64,000 nt of DNA from Cystobasidium ongulense (GCA_022835595.1 BQUP01000002.1:2838534-2902533); one strand, 5' to 3'; counted from the first letter of the stretch, positions 22,359 to 35,908 are shown. Notes: a model not told the origin generated them from the letters alone. Made by a program: numbers and translations.

Positions 22359-24411
22359 ATGCCAGACTCTCCATCCATCCCTGCTATCGGATGGAATGGC
22401 CTGCCGAAGCGTAAAGCACGGCCTCTGCTCCATGTCACGAAAGACCGCCTTCGGCCAGCTTCTGGCGCAGACTGGGGAACGCTGTTCGTCGACATTAGCG
22501 GCGAACCATCTGAGACTCTACTGACGAGCCTCCCTCCAGACCAAGCGCTAGTCTTCCAAGGCAGCGTCTTGCTGTACTCGCGACGCTTCTTGTCGTGATT
22601 GTCACACTCGTCGTGCTGCTTTCACTTTCTGTATACCCCCTCGATCACCTACAGCACAACGCATATCGACAGCCAGCTTGGCCAGAAGCACAAGAAGTTT
22701 TGTTTCAAGATGAAGAGCTAGACAGAGACGGAGAGACGCCGTCTGACGAGGACTTTCAAGCGAATTCGCACGACGGGATGGCTCCTACCGCCGATCGACC
22801 GACGCGCCTACCATTCTCTTGTTCTACATCCAAACTCGATGGAACAAGTATAGCAGCAAAATATACCAAGACCCCCGGCTTCCTGAAGCGATCCTTGCTG
22901 CATACTGGATCAGGACAGGATCTTGTTAGGGTCCTCAAGCGACTCGCAAGCTTGTCCCAGTCATGGGCAACCACGCGAAAAGCTAGCGGAGCTAGCGATG
23001 CATTCAGGGTATTGGTCATAGGTGGTAGCGGTCAGTTTCCCGACATTACCACATCCAACGCTTCAGTTCATCTGAGCGATATCTCTGCTCAGTCTCCAAT
23101 TGTCGAGGAGTTGATCGTTCTCTCTGCTGGCATTCACATCTGATGCGATGGCTATCTAGCACCTTTCCGCTTGGCGATGTGCGCGATAAATCACAAGTTT
23201 CATACCGCTTTATCGACCTTGCAAAATCTGCCACTGGCTCTACATTTTTCAGTTATTGTTGGCACAGCGAACTCGTCCTACGCAAGAAGCGTACTCCATA
23301 TCTTTGGGGCGAAGGTCCAGATCTCGTTGTGATAGAGACGGGAATCAACGACGTTGTCTCACCGAGCGACTTCACCGACAAGGAGACACGTCAATCCTAC
23401 CAATCTGACTTCGAATCTCTGCTCTTGCAAATGAAGAGCTTACCTTCCAGACCTGCTGTAGTTGTCTTAGACGCACCCTCAAGGCTGTTGCAAAACACTC
23501 AGGGTCTACACAAAGCTGCAGAATTTACTACGCATCTTGCACCGAGCGTATGGCTTGACGTACCGGTGATCTCGGGCAAAACAGCTTTGCTTACTCCAAC
23601 AGCTAAGATGGAAATGGGCGACTTGGTGGAACTGTACCTCGCAGAGTAAGTGACCAGGAGAACAAGCGGGTTTTGAAAATGCTAAAACGTATCATAGCGG
23701 TCACCACCCGAATGCACAAGGGCACGAGATGCTGGCGGATTTACTTATAGCACATCTGGAAGACCTCGCTTGTCAAATGCACGAAAAGGCAGGATTGTTG
23801 CCAGCAGCAGAAGTTGAGACCCTGCAGAAGCTTTCGGATCCTCCTGAGGCAAGCTTGCTTGCTACGAGTCCTCGTGAGCAGTGCATACAACTCGGCTCAA
23901 GTGGGGAGAGGCGGAAACCGAAGAAGAACCGAGGCTGGAACAGGCTTGCTACATCTCGGGACAAGCAATAGTGGGTGGTCTATTTTCTGAGCGCTTATGA
24001 AGCTTACCGTGAGCTTGATCCCGCAGCATGGCTTCTTCTTCTCCTGGTTCGAGACTTTCATACGATGTTACCGTAGGCGAGGGAGGACAGATACTACTAT
24101 CGTGGCTGAAATCGAGGTTCTATGGTTTGGGAGAAGCACGTGTGATTTTGGATGATCAGAGGCCGGGGCTCAAGATTAGCGGGCACTGGGAGTACGTCCT
24201 CCCCTGTACTGCTCCGACATGGTCTCCTGCTTACGTGCGCATTTCTTACTGCAGACTTGGATGGAGCATTGGTGTTCCTACAGTCTTGTTCGAAGGCATT
24301 CCCGCCGGAATTCATACCGTGACCATCGAGCATGTGAAAGTGAAGGTCAAGGATTTAGCTACTACTACAGCGGGCTCAAATTTCAGATTGATAGCACTGG
24401 CAACTACATAA
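22359..24411 (+). CDS. SGNH-type, capsule-associated membrane protein
   Basis: Probable exons 22359-22481, 22538-23030, 23160-23645, 23698-23970 and 24027-24411. A short cytosolic N-terminus is followed by one transmembrane helix (LATLLVVIVTLVVLL), then a lumenal SGNH/GDSL-like domain: VLVIGGS (block I-like), IETGIND (block III) and DGHHPNAQGHEMLADLL (catalytic Asp-His block, restored by splicing). A C-terminal beta domain (PGSRLSYDVTVGEGG, IPAGIHTVTIE) follows, as I recall from fungal capsule-associated proteins. An apparent TAG at 23969-23971 disappears when the 56-nt intron 23971-24026 is removed, restoring a Tyr codon. The first junction is the weakest. Role in surface polysaccharide is inferred. 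Confidence 0.75.
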
Positions 24412-24578
24412 GGTGCAAAGGTTACTGTAGATAGCAAAGCAAAGCGAACAGCCTGTAGCGTCAGAGACTTTTAGTATATCAAGTAACATGTAGGGCGATC
24501 AAGCCGCTTCTCGGCATTTATTCCGCTCTCCTCTTCCTTGCACCTGTCGAAAGAGCAAGTGTCAGACTTCCTCTGTAA

Positions 24579-26031
24579 ATGCTCACACGCCTCTTTCGTC
24601 CAGTAATACTTCGCACCATGTCTACAAAAGCATCCGGGCCCAAGCAGCCATCAGCGCTTGATGGTAGTTCTTTCCGACTGGCGCTGGTCCAGCTAGGCGG
24701 ATGTACGCCATCGAAAGCAGCCAACCTCGAGCGAGCGCGGAACTTAGTGCTCAAAGCAGCAAAGGGCAAAGCCGGAGATGGTGCTGTTGATATGATAGTG
24801 CTGCCTGAATGCTTCAACAGCTTGTACGGAGCAGGCGAGTCTGGCTTCCCTTTGCCTGCATTATGCACCTGTGGATAACGGCGCAGGGTGCGGTGTCTCT
24901 GGCTGTCCAAGCTGACCTTGTATGGCGATCCAGAGCACTTTCCAACCTATGCCGAGCCCATCACAGGCGACTCTGGCGAGGGCGGCGAGACGACCGCTAT
25001 GCTTCACGAGCTGGCGAAAGAGACGAACAAGTGGCTGATCGGAGGCAGCATGCCGGAGCGTGACGGCGATGGCAAGCTCTACAACACATGGCAAGTCCGC
25101 ACCTCTGCATATTGTTCGCTTTCATTGATGAAGTCAAAAGAGCTTACCGTGGTCTTTTGGCACTCAGCACAGTATGGAATCCCCAAGGCAGAATGATAGC
25201 CAAGTACCGTAAAATGCATCTATTCGACATTGACATTCCAGGTAGGTAGCCAGACGATGCTGCTCCTGACACCACTGACTGATGCATCTTGCCCTGCTGA
25301 CCATTTCTGTATCTTTTCAATACCCAGGAGGTATCACCTTTCAAGAATCAAAGACCTTGACTGGCGGCAACGACCTTGTCACATTCGAGACAGGTGCGCA
25401 TCAAGCATAGTATTCCAAAGAGAATCTGTGCTGATTTCTTGTGTTGTAGAATTTGGCAAACTGGGCTTGGTGAGGGTCTCGTACATCCTTGTACCTGCAG
25501 AAGCGAGCAAGCTAATGCTTGTATATCTCAGGGCATTTGCTACGATATCAGATTCCCAGAACTCGCCATGATAGCAGCAAGAAGCGGATGCATTGGAATG
25601 ATATACCCTGGAGCTTTCAACACGACGACTGGACCACCATATTGGGAACTATTGGGGCGGGCACGTGCCGTAGATAACCAGATCTTCGTTGCCATGTGCA
25701 GTCCCGCACGCGCGCCTGATGGATACCCTGCGTGGGGCCACAGGTCAGCTAGCAATTGTTCAGTTCTTAGAACGTCGCTGACGCATATACCTGCTATACA
25801 GTATGCTTATTGACCCGACAGGTAAAGTCCAAACAGAGCTAGATGAACAGGAAGGTATCGCCTTTGGCGAAATAGGTAGGCCACGCTTTGCATTTCGCGG
25901 CGGATGAATGGCAGTCACTCACCTAAGCTTTCGCTATTCCAGATGTGGACCTACTAAACAAAACGCGCAAAGGTATCCCAATCTCAGTGCAGCGCCGGTT
26001 TGACTGCTACACCAGTGTCGAGAAAGTGTAG
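24579..26031 (+). CDS. NIT3: nitrilase-superfamily omega-amidase (Nit2/Nit3-like)
   Basis: It hydrolyses alpha-ketoglutaramate and related amides. Eight exons: 24579-24834, 24934-25090, 25168-25241, 25328-25393, 25450-25469, 25532-25743, 25802-25875 and 25943-26031. The catalytic triad is visible: Glu in [10 protein letters not shown], Lys in [15 protein letters not shown] and Cys in [10 protein letters not shown]. The Nit2-type motif [15 protein letters not shown] follows. A second Met 12 codons in (MSTKASG) suggests a short optional N-terminal extension ([13 protein letters not shown]) that could target mitochondria. Introns 1 and 2 both use a GC donor (GCGAGT and GCAAGT). Full length for the family. 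Confidence 0.92.
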
Positions 26032-26285
26032 CAATGGTCATGTTTTGCGATAGTCAATTGGAGGACTTACAGACGTCAGCTGTGTGCATATGTAAACCTT
26101 CCACCATCATTTGGTCGCCTGTATTGCCATTCATTTCGAGAGCTTTTGCTATTGCAAGTAGTCTTCGCCACTGCGGTCAAATAGCACGCTTGCCTGCTTG
26201 GTCGTTTTGGCGTGCCGGACGATGGAACAGAAGTCTCCTCCGCGCCAACCACGTCGAGAAGCCAGGCTTGACCAGACTGTCCAGC

Positions 26286-29200
26286 ATGGATACCGACACG
26301 CGGCGGAAGAAGAAAGACGAGGAGGATAGAGCAGCTAGTAGTGATGAAGAGGGTATCGACCTGATGAACAGCGAGGGCGACAGCAGCGAAGAAGAGTCTG
26401 ACGAGGATCCGGAAGAAGAGGCAAGAATCAGAGAAGGTGAGCAGTATCCAGATGTAAAGCTGTGAAAGGCTTCATGCTGAGACTGCCCGATATACTGCGT
26501 TTCTCCAGGCTTCATTACCGACGAAGATGAAGGCGAAGACGGCGAGCGCAAACGGCGGAAGAAGAAGAAGAGAAAGCACAGAGAGCGTGAGTGATAAAGG
26601 ATTGTTGCCTGTTGCCTTGCTTGTGGTATATCCTGCTGAACCTGTCATACCGTTCGCAATGATGCAGGCGAATTCGAAGCCTTGTCTGAAGATGACCTTG
26701 ATCTTGTCGAGCAAAATACAGGTGTCCGCATCGCAAGACCAGAAGGGGTGAGCCCGCCTATCCATGTGCTAGCCACGGTCAGCGAGTACTAATGCATATT
26801 TACCATCACCATAGCGCAAGACAAAGAAATTGAAGCGAGCTGGGGCAGCTTCAGACGAGTCTGAAGATGATCAGCGAACGCCGGATGTTGCCGACCTATT
26901 CGACGAGCGCAAGGAGAAGGGCAAGGGCAAGAGTCGCCCATCAAACAATCTGGACATGCGCCTTAGAGCAAATCAGGTCTTCGACGAGGATGAAGACGAT
27001 ATGGCCGACTTTATCGAGGAGGATAGCCCAGACGAGGAGGACAGGGAGCGCGACGACCGCCAGGCAAGAAAGACGCGAGAGAAAGAACGCAAGCGTCAAC
27101 GAAGGGCAGAGGGTTTCGCTCTCAGCAACCTTGACATTACAGCAGAGTGAGCATTATCGAACAATTGCCGGCTTGGTCATTTGAGCAAGTGCTGAATCTA
27201 CTATTCGCAACAGAGCTTGGGACGAAATACAGGAAGTCTTTGGCGACGGCCACGACTACGACGAGGCCTTTGACCGCGACGATGAGGAAGAAGACAGGCC
27301 ACAAACAACTATACAAGATGTCTTTGAACCTTCGGAGATTGCAGAGCGGATGATGACAGGCGAGGACGAGATTATACGAGCTATCGATATTCCAGAGAGA
27401 ATGCAGATCGCTCAAGCTGGTATACAAGCTAGGCCTGCCCGCCCCTCGACAACCGATGCCGAGGCAGAGACTCCCGATGATATACTGCTACGAATGGACG
27501 AAATGGCTGCTGCTGCAGTCTGGTGTTCCAGCCGAATCTCAGACGACCTCACCAAGGACTTCATTCAGGCAGCCGACGGGTCCATTCCTCCCCTTCGCGA
27601 TGTATTCACTTCTGCTGTCCAACGCGTGCTAGAGTTCCTGTGTGTCGAGTATTTCGAAGTACCCTTTATCTGGGTACACCGCCGTGATTACTTCATTCAT
27701 CATGATCCAAACTCTCTCGATCCTGCTACACGCTCGAAAGCCCTTTTATCTCGCGAGGATCTTTGGAGAATCTACAACTTGGCTGTGAAGTATCGCGCTC
27801 TGCTCGACAAGAAGGCACAAGTTCTCAAGCTCTGGCAGAAACTACAGAAGGATGACGAGTCTTTTACAGATGCATTCAATAGCATTGATAGTCCTGAAGA
27901 AGCAGCCGACCTTGTGGAATGGGTGACCATGAAATATCAGTCCCAGCTGAAAGAGCTTTCCCAAGCGGCGGGAGCAGATTACATTGCAGAGGACGAGAAT
28001 GAGGAGGTAAATACTCGATTGCCCAGCTCGAAATACAAGCGATCTACTGGTGCATCGCGGTACGAGACAGCAAAAAATTCCCTGGTTTCTAGGTTTGCTG
28101 AAGTATGTAATCTGTCCGCAAGACCTCCTACATCTTTTGACTGATGCCTCTCTCTCTCTCTCTCATTCTCTCATAGCAAATCGCCGTACCAGCGGAAAGG
28201 CTGGCACAAGACTTTATTGCTGGCGTCAAGCAGAGCTTCATGGACGACCCACCATCAGGACCAGAGGCTTTCGCTGAGACTTTCGTCGATCCGACATCTG
28301 CCTTTACGGACGCAGATAGCGTTATAGCAGGAGCAAAAGCGATATTGATCAATGAAATTGCTAAAGAACCTACTCTAAGGAAGGAGATCCGCAAGACTTA
28401 CCGCACCTTCGGCGCTGTGTCTGTGCGACCTACAGAAAAGGGCGCTCAGATTATTGATGACTTCCATCCCTATCATGTAAGCATCTCACTGCTTCACATT
28501 TGAGCTAGGTTGATTTACGACTTGTCTACTTTCAGAGCTTCAAATACCTGCTGGACAAGCCTATCGAGCCTTTAATTCACTCTGCTCAATTCCTGCAAAT
28601 TCTCGCTGCCGAAAGTGAAGGACTGGTCCAGGTCGATATACATGTGCAGAGAGAGTCATTGCGCAAGCTCACGCAAGAATTCTATAATGTTTACCTCTCA
28701 GACTTAACCTCGGCCGACGCTACAGCCTGGAACAAAATTCGTGAAGAAGTCATCATGGAAATGCTTCAGCAGCATCTCTTACCTCTAGGTGCTCGCTGGA
28801 CGCGCGAATGGCTTAAGGAGGTCGAAGAAGATTTTATTTGTGCGCGTTGTGCGGCCCGCTTGGAAGAGCGGATCGAGGTGGCACCATACCAAGTCAAAGG
28901 TCAAGAGAAGGGAGACGTTCCAAGGGTGCTTGCAATATCGCAAGGCCGAGGCGATAACAAACGGGACTGGATTCACCTAGTGATGGTCAACAAACGTGGC
29001 CGCTTCATTCACCACGACCAGCTGTTCGATCTTCAGCTCGGCGACACAAAGAAGGTTCTCCAAGAACAGATCGTCAAATTCAAACCAGACGTTATAGTTG
29101 TAGGCGGCTTTACCCCATCTACCTTACGCTTACAATACCAAGTCCGCCAAACTGTCAATGAGATCGAAATTGAGAGGAAACAGGCCATCGCCGATGATTC

Positions 29201-31667
29201 TGACCTCACGACACAAGAACGTGATGAAGCCCTCGAGAAGACATCCATCAAAACTATATATGTACATGATGATGTTGCTCGATTATTCCAGAACAGCAAG
29301 CGCGCGAATGTGGAATTTGGCGAGCTTGCACAAGTAGCCCGGTACTGCCTCGGGCTAGCAAGATACGTACAGAGCCCTCTATGCGAATTTGCATCACTCG
29401 GACGGGATCTTGATGCCATCACCTATGATACTAATCAAAGATTGGTGAGCTCTGAACCCAGTCAGTCGGGGAGAGTGTTGTTGACCAGGCTGCCATCATA
29501 TTTAGGTCCCACGCCTGAAGCTGATGCAAGCATTGGAAAGTGCTTTGGTAAATGTAGTCAATCTTGTCGGAGTCGACATCAACAGGGCAATGCGGGATTC
29601 ATATTACGCGATTCTGCTCCCATACGTTGCAGGACTTGGGCCCCGCAAAGCTAGCGGGATGATTCAGCGAATTGCTTCAGCTGTGAGTTCATCTTGTCTA
29701 TGTTTCAGTATCGCTGTCACTAATCTGTATGGCAGAGCGAGGGAACCTTGGTTTGTCGGGCAGATCTTGTCAAGCGGAACATCTGCACATCCAGGATCTT
29801 CATGAACTGCGTGGCTTTTCTCAAAATTCCTGCGGAAGAGGATCCCGATGAAGAGTCCGAATACGACATCCTTGATAGCACACGTATTCATGTCGAAGAC
29901 TACCATATCGCCCGCAAGATGGCAGCCGATGCCGAGGAAATGGACGAAGAAGATCTCGAGGATCTTCCACATCCATCAGGCGCAGTGAAACAGCTCATGG
30001 AGAATGGAGCCGGAAAACTCGATGAGCTCAGTCTCGACGACTTCGCAACGGCCCTCTTCGAAACTCAGCATTTACGAAAGCGCTTGACCCTATACATGAT
30101 CCGCGACGAACTACAGAATCCGTATGCAGAGCGCAGGGCCGACTTTAGATTGCCTACCGATCCCGAAATCTTCACCATGTTGACAGGAGAAACCAGGCAG
30201 ACCCTCAATCTAGGCATGGTCATTCCCGTTAAGATTGTGCGAGTTCTAGCGGACGAACGCCGGATTTGCCGACTCGATTCGGGCATTGAGGGAATAGTAA
30301 AGCCAGACTTCCTAGAGCCAGGTGGTTCATATCAGGTGGAACAGACAGTGCAGGCCCAGGTCATCTCATTCAGTATGACTTTCAATCAGCCAACAATAGA
30401 GAAAGCAGATAGTATGTCAGTAGAGTTGTCAATGCTGAGGTCGAGCGTGACTGCAGATGAGTCAGACCGACGGAAGGTGATACCAGATCGCTACTATGAT
30501 GTCAATCAAGAGGAAATAGACAAGCAAGCTCTTGAAGCTAAGACCAAGCGTACAACTGGCCGTCAAAGGCGAGTTGTAAATCATCCAAATTTCCACAATT
30601 TCAACGCTGGACAGGCGGAGCAATACTTAGCGAACATGCAGCGTGGCGACTGTGTTGTCAGGCCCTCGTCTCGTGGTGTCGACCATTTAGCTGTCACGTG
30701 GAAAGTCGACGACGGTGTCTATCAACACATCGGTAAGCGAATTCCCTTGGACTAGTCCATGCTCTCCAATATTGATTACTAGTGTCTCGATACTATCACT
30801 TCCCGTAGATGTCCTCGAGCTTGACAAGCCAAACGAATACTCTCTAGGACGCAATCTGCGAATTCAGGGCAAATACACCTACTCCGATCTAGATGAGCTG
30901 ATTGTATCGCACGTGCGCTCAATGGCGCGCAAAGTAGATGAAATGATGCATTCGGACAAGTACAAGGGGTCGGAGGCCGATCTTCGTTAGTCTAGTTCAA
31001 GTTCGCTTGAAGGAGTTGTTTTTCCTTGCTGACTGTTCTGTCGCAGGCAAATGGCTTAATACTTCCATAATGGCCGAGCCCACACGGAGCTTCTACGGTT
31101 TCGCTCTCGATCCTCGAAAGCCAGGCAACTTCATTCTGTCCTTCTTGACCAAGGGTTACGAAATCCAAAATTGGGTAAGAAGATCGTTCATACCGATAGG
31201 GACAGGTCTTTTGAATATTGAGCATCGTAATTTTGCAGAGCGTTACTGTCGAACCGGAAGCGTTCGTTCTACAAGGTAACAGCGACCCGGTGCCAAATGT
31301 TACAATGCTATGTAATGCTTTCAAGGTATGCTGCGTAGTACCTACAAAAGCAAACATAGATTCACTGACTGTAGATTGCACCTGTCTTCAGTCAACCTAC
31401 GTTACCAAGATGGCACTCGCTGGCGGCAATGCTGCAGGTATGGCTGCTCGCACGCCTTATGTCGGCGGACGAACCCCGAATCCCTGTGGGTTACAAACAA
31501 TTTACATTGAACTTTAGCGAGCTGTTCTCGCTGACTATCCTGTTTTCTGAATAGACGCTGGCGGCATGACACCGTACGGCATGGCTGGCCTGCCTTCCAG
31601 ACCACCACAGAATGCAGGCTATGTTCACCCGTCGAGAATGCAACAAGCAGGGACCGGCCATAGGTGA
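26286..31667 (+). CDS. SPT6: transcription elongation factor SPT6
   Basis: A histone chaperone that travels with RNA polymerase II. Fourteen exons; introns at 26437-26508, 26587-26667, 26749-26814, 27147-27213, 28103-28176, 28477-28535, 29445-29505, 29683-29735, 30733-30808, 30986-31046, 31175-31238, 31327-31391 and 31496-31554. The acidic Asp/Glu/Ser and Lys-rich N-terminus is followed by the helix-turn-helix and death-like core, a YqgF-like segment ([14 protein letters not shown]), HhH ([15 protein letters not shown]), S1 and the tandem SH2 module ([38 protein letters not shown]). The C-terminus is Gly/Pro-rich ([19 protein letters not shown]). Convergent with the DUF4211 gene. About 1,500 residues, as expected. 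Confidence 0.93.
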
Positions 31668-32009
31668 TGCATGTGTAGTGGTTGCAAAAGACTTAGCAAG
31701 GATGTCCTCTGGTCTTGTGTGCTCTGTAGTAGTCATGTATCTGTAGAACGAGAGAAGACCTTAGCTTGCATGAACGTACTAACCCGAGATTGTTGAAGTG
31801 CATCACGACAACAAGACGCCTTTCTGTAGACGCATCGTCGCATCGTCATATGGTCACGAGCAAACATTTGTTCGAGCAACCTGCAGGTTGCCTGGAAGCT
31901 AATTACCGGTTCTAATTGAACCGTGGCGTCACGGGCAAGCGAGCTATCCATTACAGTACTCCCATTGGTAACAAAGCATGCCATCATTCTACAATACTGT
32001 TTCACAGAC
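31668..32009. other. convergent 3' spacer
   Basis: A 342-bp region between the SPT6 stop and the stop of the reverse DUF4211 gene. I see no gene or repeat in it. Confidence 0.5.
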
Positions 32010-34940
32010 TTACTTCAAATACTTGTGCTTGGCCCTTTCCATCAATTGATCCAGCTCGTTCCAAAGTAGGCGCTGCGGAGATACATTACTATCTGCCAGG
32101 ACATGCACTATCCTGGCAGCCTCCTCCTCGCGTCGCTGCTTTCTATCGTCTTTGTCTCCCATCAATTTGGCGCCTAGCGTAGAACGAGTACGGCAGTAGT
32201 CGCGAATGATTTCGTAAGCCTTCTTTAGAAAGTCTGAAGCGGAAAGCGCGTAAGTCGGCATTGAGAATCTCGCGGGTGCAACGTCCACGTTTGAAAGGCT
32301 TACGTCTAAGGCTGTGATGGAAATGAGCCTTTTCCGCACAGAAGCGTCCAAGATCGAAATCTTGGGATGGTTCCTCATCTTCATCGCTATCGTCCTCGAA
32401 AGTATCGGCATCGTACGACTTGCCCTGCAAAGATAGGGATGAGCTCGACGGTTTCTTCTCGTGTAATCCAAGTCCTCCTACGGTTAATATAGCACGCTGA
32501 GACGCGGTGCGATCATATTTGTCGCAACCTTGACAGCCTGGCGAATGTGCAATGGGATCCATGTCTAGCTCCGGTCTCGCATCAAGGGCGGCCCGGAAGT
32601 CTTCTCTCCAGATAGACGAAGCAATACTACTGTTAATAAGACCGTTGATAGCGTTCTGTACCTGTGACTGGGAGAACTTGAACTCCGCGCTGTCTCGATA
32701 GTATTTGGATTTGGGCAAGAAAAACCGGAAGACTACGGAGGTGATCTATTCGTGCAGATTCAGTCCTGAGAAGCAATAACTATTGACACGTGACCAAGCT
32801 TACAAAAATGTGGAAATGGCCCTCCAAGTTGAGTGCAGCATGCCCCGAAAGGTGGACTGAAGAGAGACGTAAGCGTCAGCACATATGAGGTCGCCCAATA
32901 CTTGCAGTCTGGCTTACTTGGCATCATTCTTGCTGCGCGAGCCAGCTCCTCATCGTCAATGTCGCCATTGTCCGGTACAATGAAGTCCTCTACATCCGCA
33001 GAAGATGAGGACCCTTCATCGTCATCATCGCCTTCTTCGATCTGTTCCACCTTGCGGCTCTTGTCGGCCTCATCCTCGTCGGAATCGATGATACCCTTCC
33101 GCAACTTTTGTTGTTTCACTGCAGCAGGCAAGTCAGACCAATCGTCGGATGCGCTCGTATGACTTGTATTCCGGCAAACTCACGGTCCTTGGCAGCTCTG
33201 GCCTGCTTCAGTGCGTCAAGGCGATGCGCCTTCGAGTTATCTTTCGGTCGTAGCTTATCTCGCACAACGGGGTTATAGTTCAGGGAGATATCTTCCTCCA
33301 CCTCGCTAATTTCGTCCTCGTCGGGTGATGCTGACGACTCGGCACTTGAGCTTGATGAAGATGAGCTGGACGACGCCTTTCGCTTCTTTCCCTTCCCATG
33401 ACCATTGCCAGGCTTTGTTGTCCTCATAGGTTTGATTGGCTCTGACTCTTCAGAGGCACTGACGGTAGCTTCAGCATCACTGTCGTCACTGGGCGGACGA
33501 AACATTGGCCTCTCTGCCTTGCGAGGCTTGCCTGCTGACGGTATGGCTCGCACATTGAGCCGGCTGTTCGTGCTCCTGGGGCTGACTGTTGAAAGTATTT
33601 GACTTGATGGACGACTAGCGACCACTTTGACAGGCTCTGGCGACGGACTTGCTACTGTTCGTTTGGCTTGTTTTTGCTTCAAGAGACTCTTCTTGTCAGC
33701 TAAGCGCCGACGCTGACTGAGTTGCTCTAGATTCTCCTTGTGACGCTCTGACTTGCTCGGCCTGGCCACTGGTGTTCGATTTGTGCTAGTACTGGGCAGG
33801 GATGGCAGCTCGTCGTCATCATCAGACGAATCCTCTATCGTTTGCATGTGGCGGTATTTAGATCCTCCTTGACTTTGTGGGCTGTTTTCCAGCTCTATTA
33901 TCGGGTGAGCGCTGGTGGATGCCTTCGGCAGTTTAGATTTCCTAGGTCTTGATTTACGCGCAGAAGGCTTGTCGTCGCTCTCGTAGTCCTCATCGTCTTC
34001 ATCACTGGCAAAGCGCGCGTCGTTGAGAGGCTTTCATAGATTACCGCACATCAGGCCGGCACCACACCTTCGAATAATGGAATGTACTCACTATAGAAGT
34101 GGAGACGCTCGACCGCGCTTTACCCTTGGATTCCTTGCTGAAATTGGGTGTTGGATTTGCTTGAAGGCGTTCAATAAAGGAAGGGCCATCGCGAGCGTCT
34201 CGAGGCCAGCTTGGCTTGTCGATGATGGCTTTCTCTACAGGCGTTCGGTCAGCCTTGAGCAGACGCCTGGGTTCAGCTTGGGGCGTCGGTGGGCTGTCGG
34301 AGGACGAGCTAGCGTGAGAATCAAGCTGCATTGTCGAGGATGTTGGTTTGCGTCCACTCGAAGCAGAATTGACCGGACTTCGGCGCTTGATGGCTGTTTG
34401 GCCGCCACTACCACTACCGTTATCACTCGAGCGCTGCTTGCCCTTGTTGATAGTGCGCGACGTTGCGACCATGGGGGCATCAGACGACTCGTCCGAATCC
34501 GAGCTGATATCCTGGAGTGTCAGCTTATTATCTGATGCCTTGCTCTTGCTGCTTGTGCCTTTTGCTGCCGGCTTTGTTATCAATGAGGCCGCTTTTGTTC
34601 TGCTCTGGCGGCTCGACTGTCGCGACGGCATCGTGCGTCGGGCACTCAATGGCGGGCCATCGCTGTCGCTGATATCGATAACCTGATCCACAGCGGTCCT
34701 TCTGCTAGATCCTGGCTTGCTCTTCTTGTTGATCTGCGTCGGCATTGTTCGCTGCTCCAAGACTCGCCGTCGAATTGATGCAGAACAAAGCCCGACATGC
34801 GCCTTTGCAGCCTGCTTTCGTGACAAGCCTGGTCGCCCTCGAGCTTCGAGCATGCGATGCGTCGCAGTATGCATCGAGGGCTGGAAGCCATCTGACGAGG
34901 TAGACAGCTGCTGCAGCTTCCCATCAGCCTCGACTTTCAT
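32010..34940 (-). CDS. DUF4211 nuclear protein
   Basis: Six exons on the reverse strand: 34940-34093, 34030-33184, 33118-32918, 32856-32804, 32745-32304 and 32233-32010. The first half is disordered and rich in Ser, Lys and Asp (KSKPGSSRR, SDDDDELPSLPS). The C-terminal half has the DUF4211 pattern: DVEDFIVPD, AALNLEGHFHIF, INSSIASSIWREDFRAALDARPE, then CQGCDKYDR and GKSYDADTFEDD. The function of the family is poorly known; nuclear localisation is inferred from the basic and acidic runs. The first ATG (34940) would overlap LYS5 on the other strand; a downstream ATG at 34745 (MPTQINKKSK) avoids this and may be the true start. Confidence 0.78.
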
Positions 34941-35908
34941 CAGCTAAATGCCGTCTCTTTGTCCACGTGCCGATAATCAAGCTCTTCAATCGACTGGTCG
35001 GTCTGCTTGACGATGCTGCAAGAACACGCATACGAGCGTTCAAGTTCAGACACGATGCTTTAGGCGAGTCCTGAGCTCACTTGCTTTCGTCGGTGGAGCT
35101 GAACTTGCTTCATTGCAGCCAACTTGGTCGGCCGATTACTGCCACTGTGGGAGATATGCTCTCTGAACGAGCTCAGTCACATCGAATCTTTTCGACAGGC
35201 TCGTGAAACCAAAGGAAGGCCATACCTGGTGAGAAGCGATACATTCAAGCGCGAAGGTTCCAAGCTGACCGACGCTGACCGACGTCTCTAAGGTCGATGC
35301 TATGAGCAATGCACCCCTGGACTATGACTTCAACATTTCCCATGATGGAGAGGCAATAGTCATGGCATCCCAGACTTCACCTCAGGATATCAAGCTAGGT
35401 ATCGATGTCATGCGTGTAGGTTTGCCGGCTGGTATTCCAGACATACCAGAATTTGAAGCTACTCTAGAAGATATGGTGAGTTGGCAGCAGACCACCAATC
35501 TTACCGCGTCCATCTCACCCAAAGTATCTACAGCTCTCTACAAATGAGAAAGAGGCTTTGAAGCGAGCACAAATCTGCGAGAAACTCGGCTTACTCCTTC
35601 AGTTCTGGACAAGCAAGGAGGCTGTATCAAAAGCTTTGGGAGACGGTCTGGCTTTTCCGTACGCTGAACTGGACAGCATAAACCTGCAGGAGCAAGGGAG
35701 CTGCATATTACGCGGACAGAAGTGCCTCTCGCAGAGATATGGCTGTTCGATGGGTTCTCATGAATACATGGTCTGCCTTGCGCAGCTAGGCGACAGAGAC
35801 TCGGGTTTCCCAGCAGGAGTAGAATGTGTACCTATACATCAACTCATAGAGAAAGTGTTCAGTTTTTCGCCCGAAGGTAGAGAAGAGAGTGCTCTCATGG
35901 CGAAATGA
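34852..35908 (+). CDS. LYS5: 4'-phosphopantetheinyl transferase (LYS5-type)
   Basis: It transfers phosphopantetheine from CoA to carrier domains such as Lys2. Exons 34852-34899, 34982-35063, 35119-35228, 35293-35475 and 35534-35908. Joined protein: MRCVAVCIEGWKPSDE, then LLDDAARTRIRAFKFRHDAL, RETKGRPYL, the Asn-Ile-Ser-His block FNISHDGEAIVMA, the Mg-binding GIDVMRV and FWTSKEAVSKALGDGL. Intron 2 (35064-35118) uses a GC donor (GCGAGT) and is needed to keep the frame. Exon 1 is only 48 nt and lies antisense to the longest reading of the DUF4211 gene. The acceptor of intron 1 was chosen because it alone gives the conserved family frame. Confidence 0.85.

Noticed and set aside
22595-23143. Separate gene starting at 22595
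   Set aside because: The first codon is GTG and the frame starts inside a transmembrane helix; it fits as exon 2 of the SGNH gene.
24028-24434. Stand-alone small gene after the SGNH gene
   Set aside because: Its N-terminal text continues the capsule-associated domain, and a 56-nt intron joins it in frame to the upstream gene.
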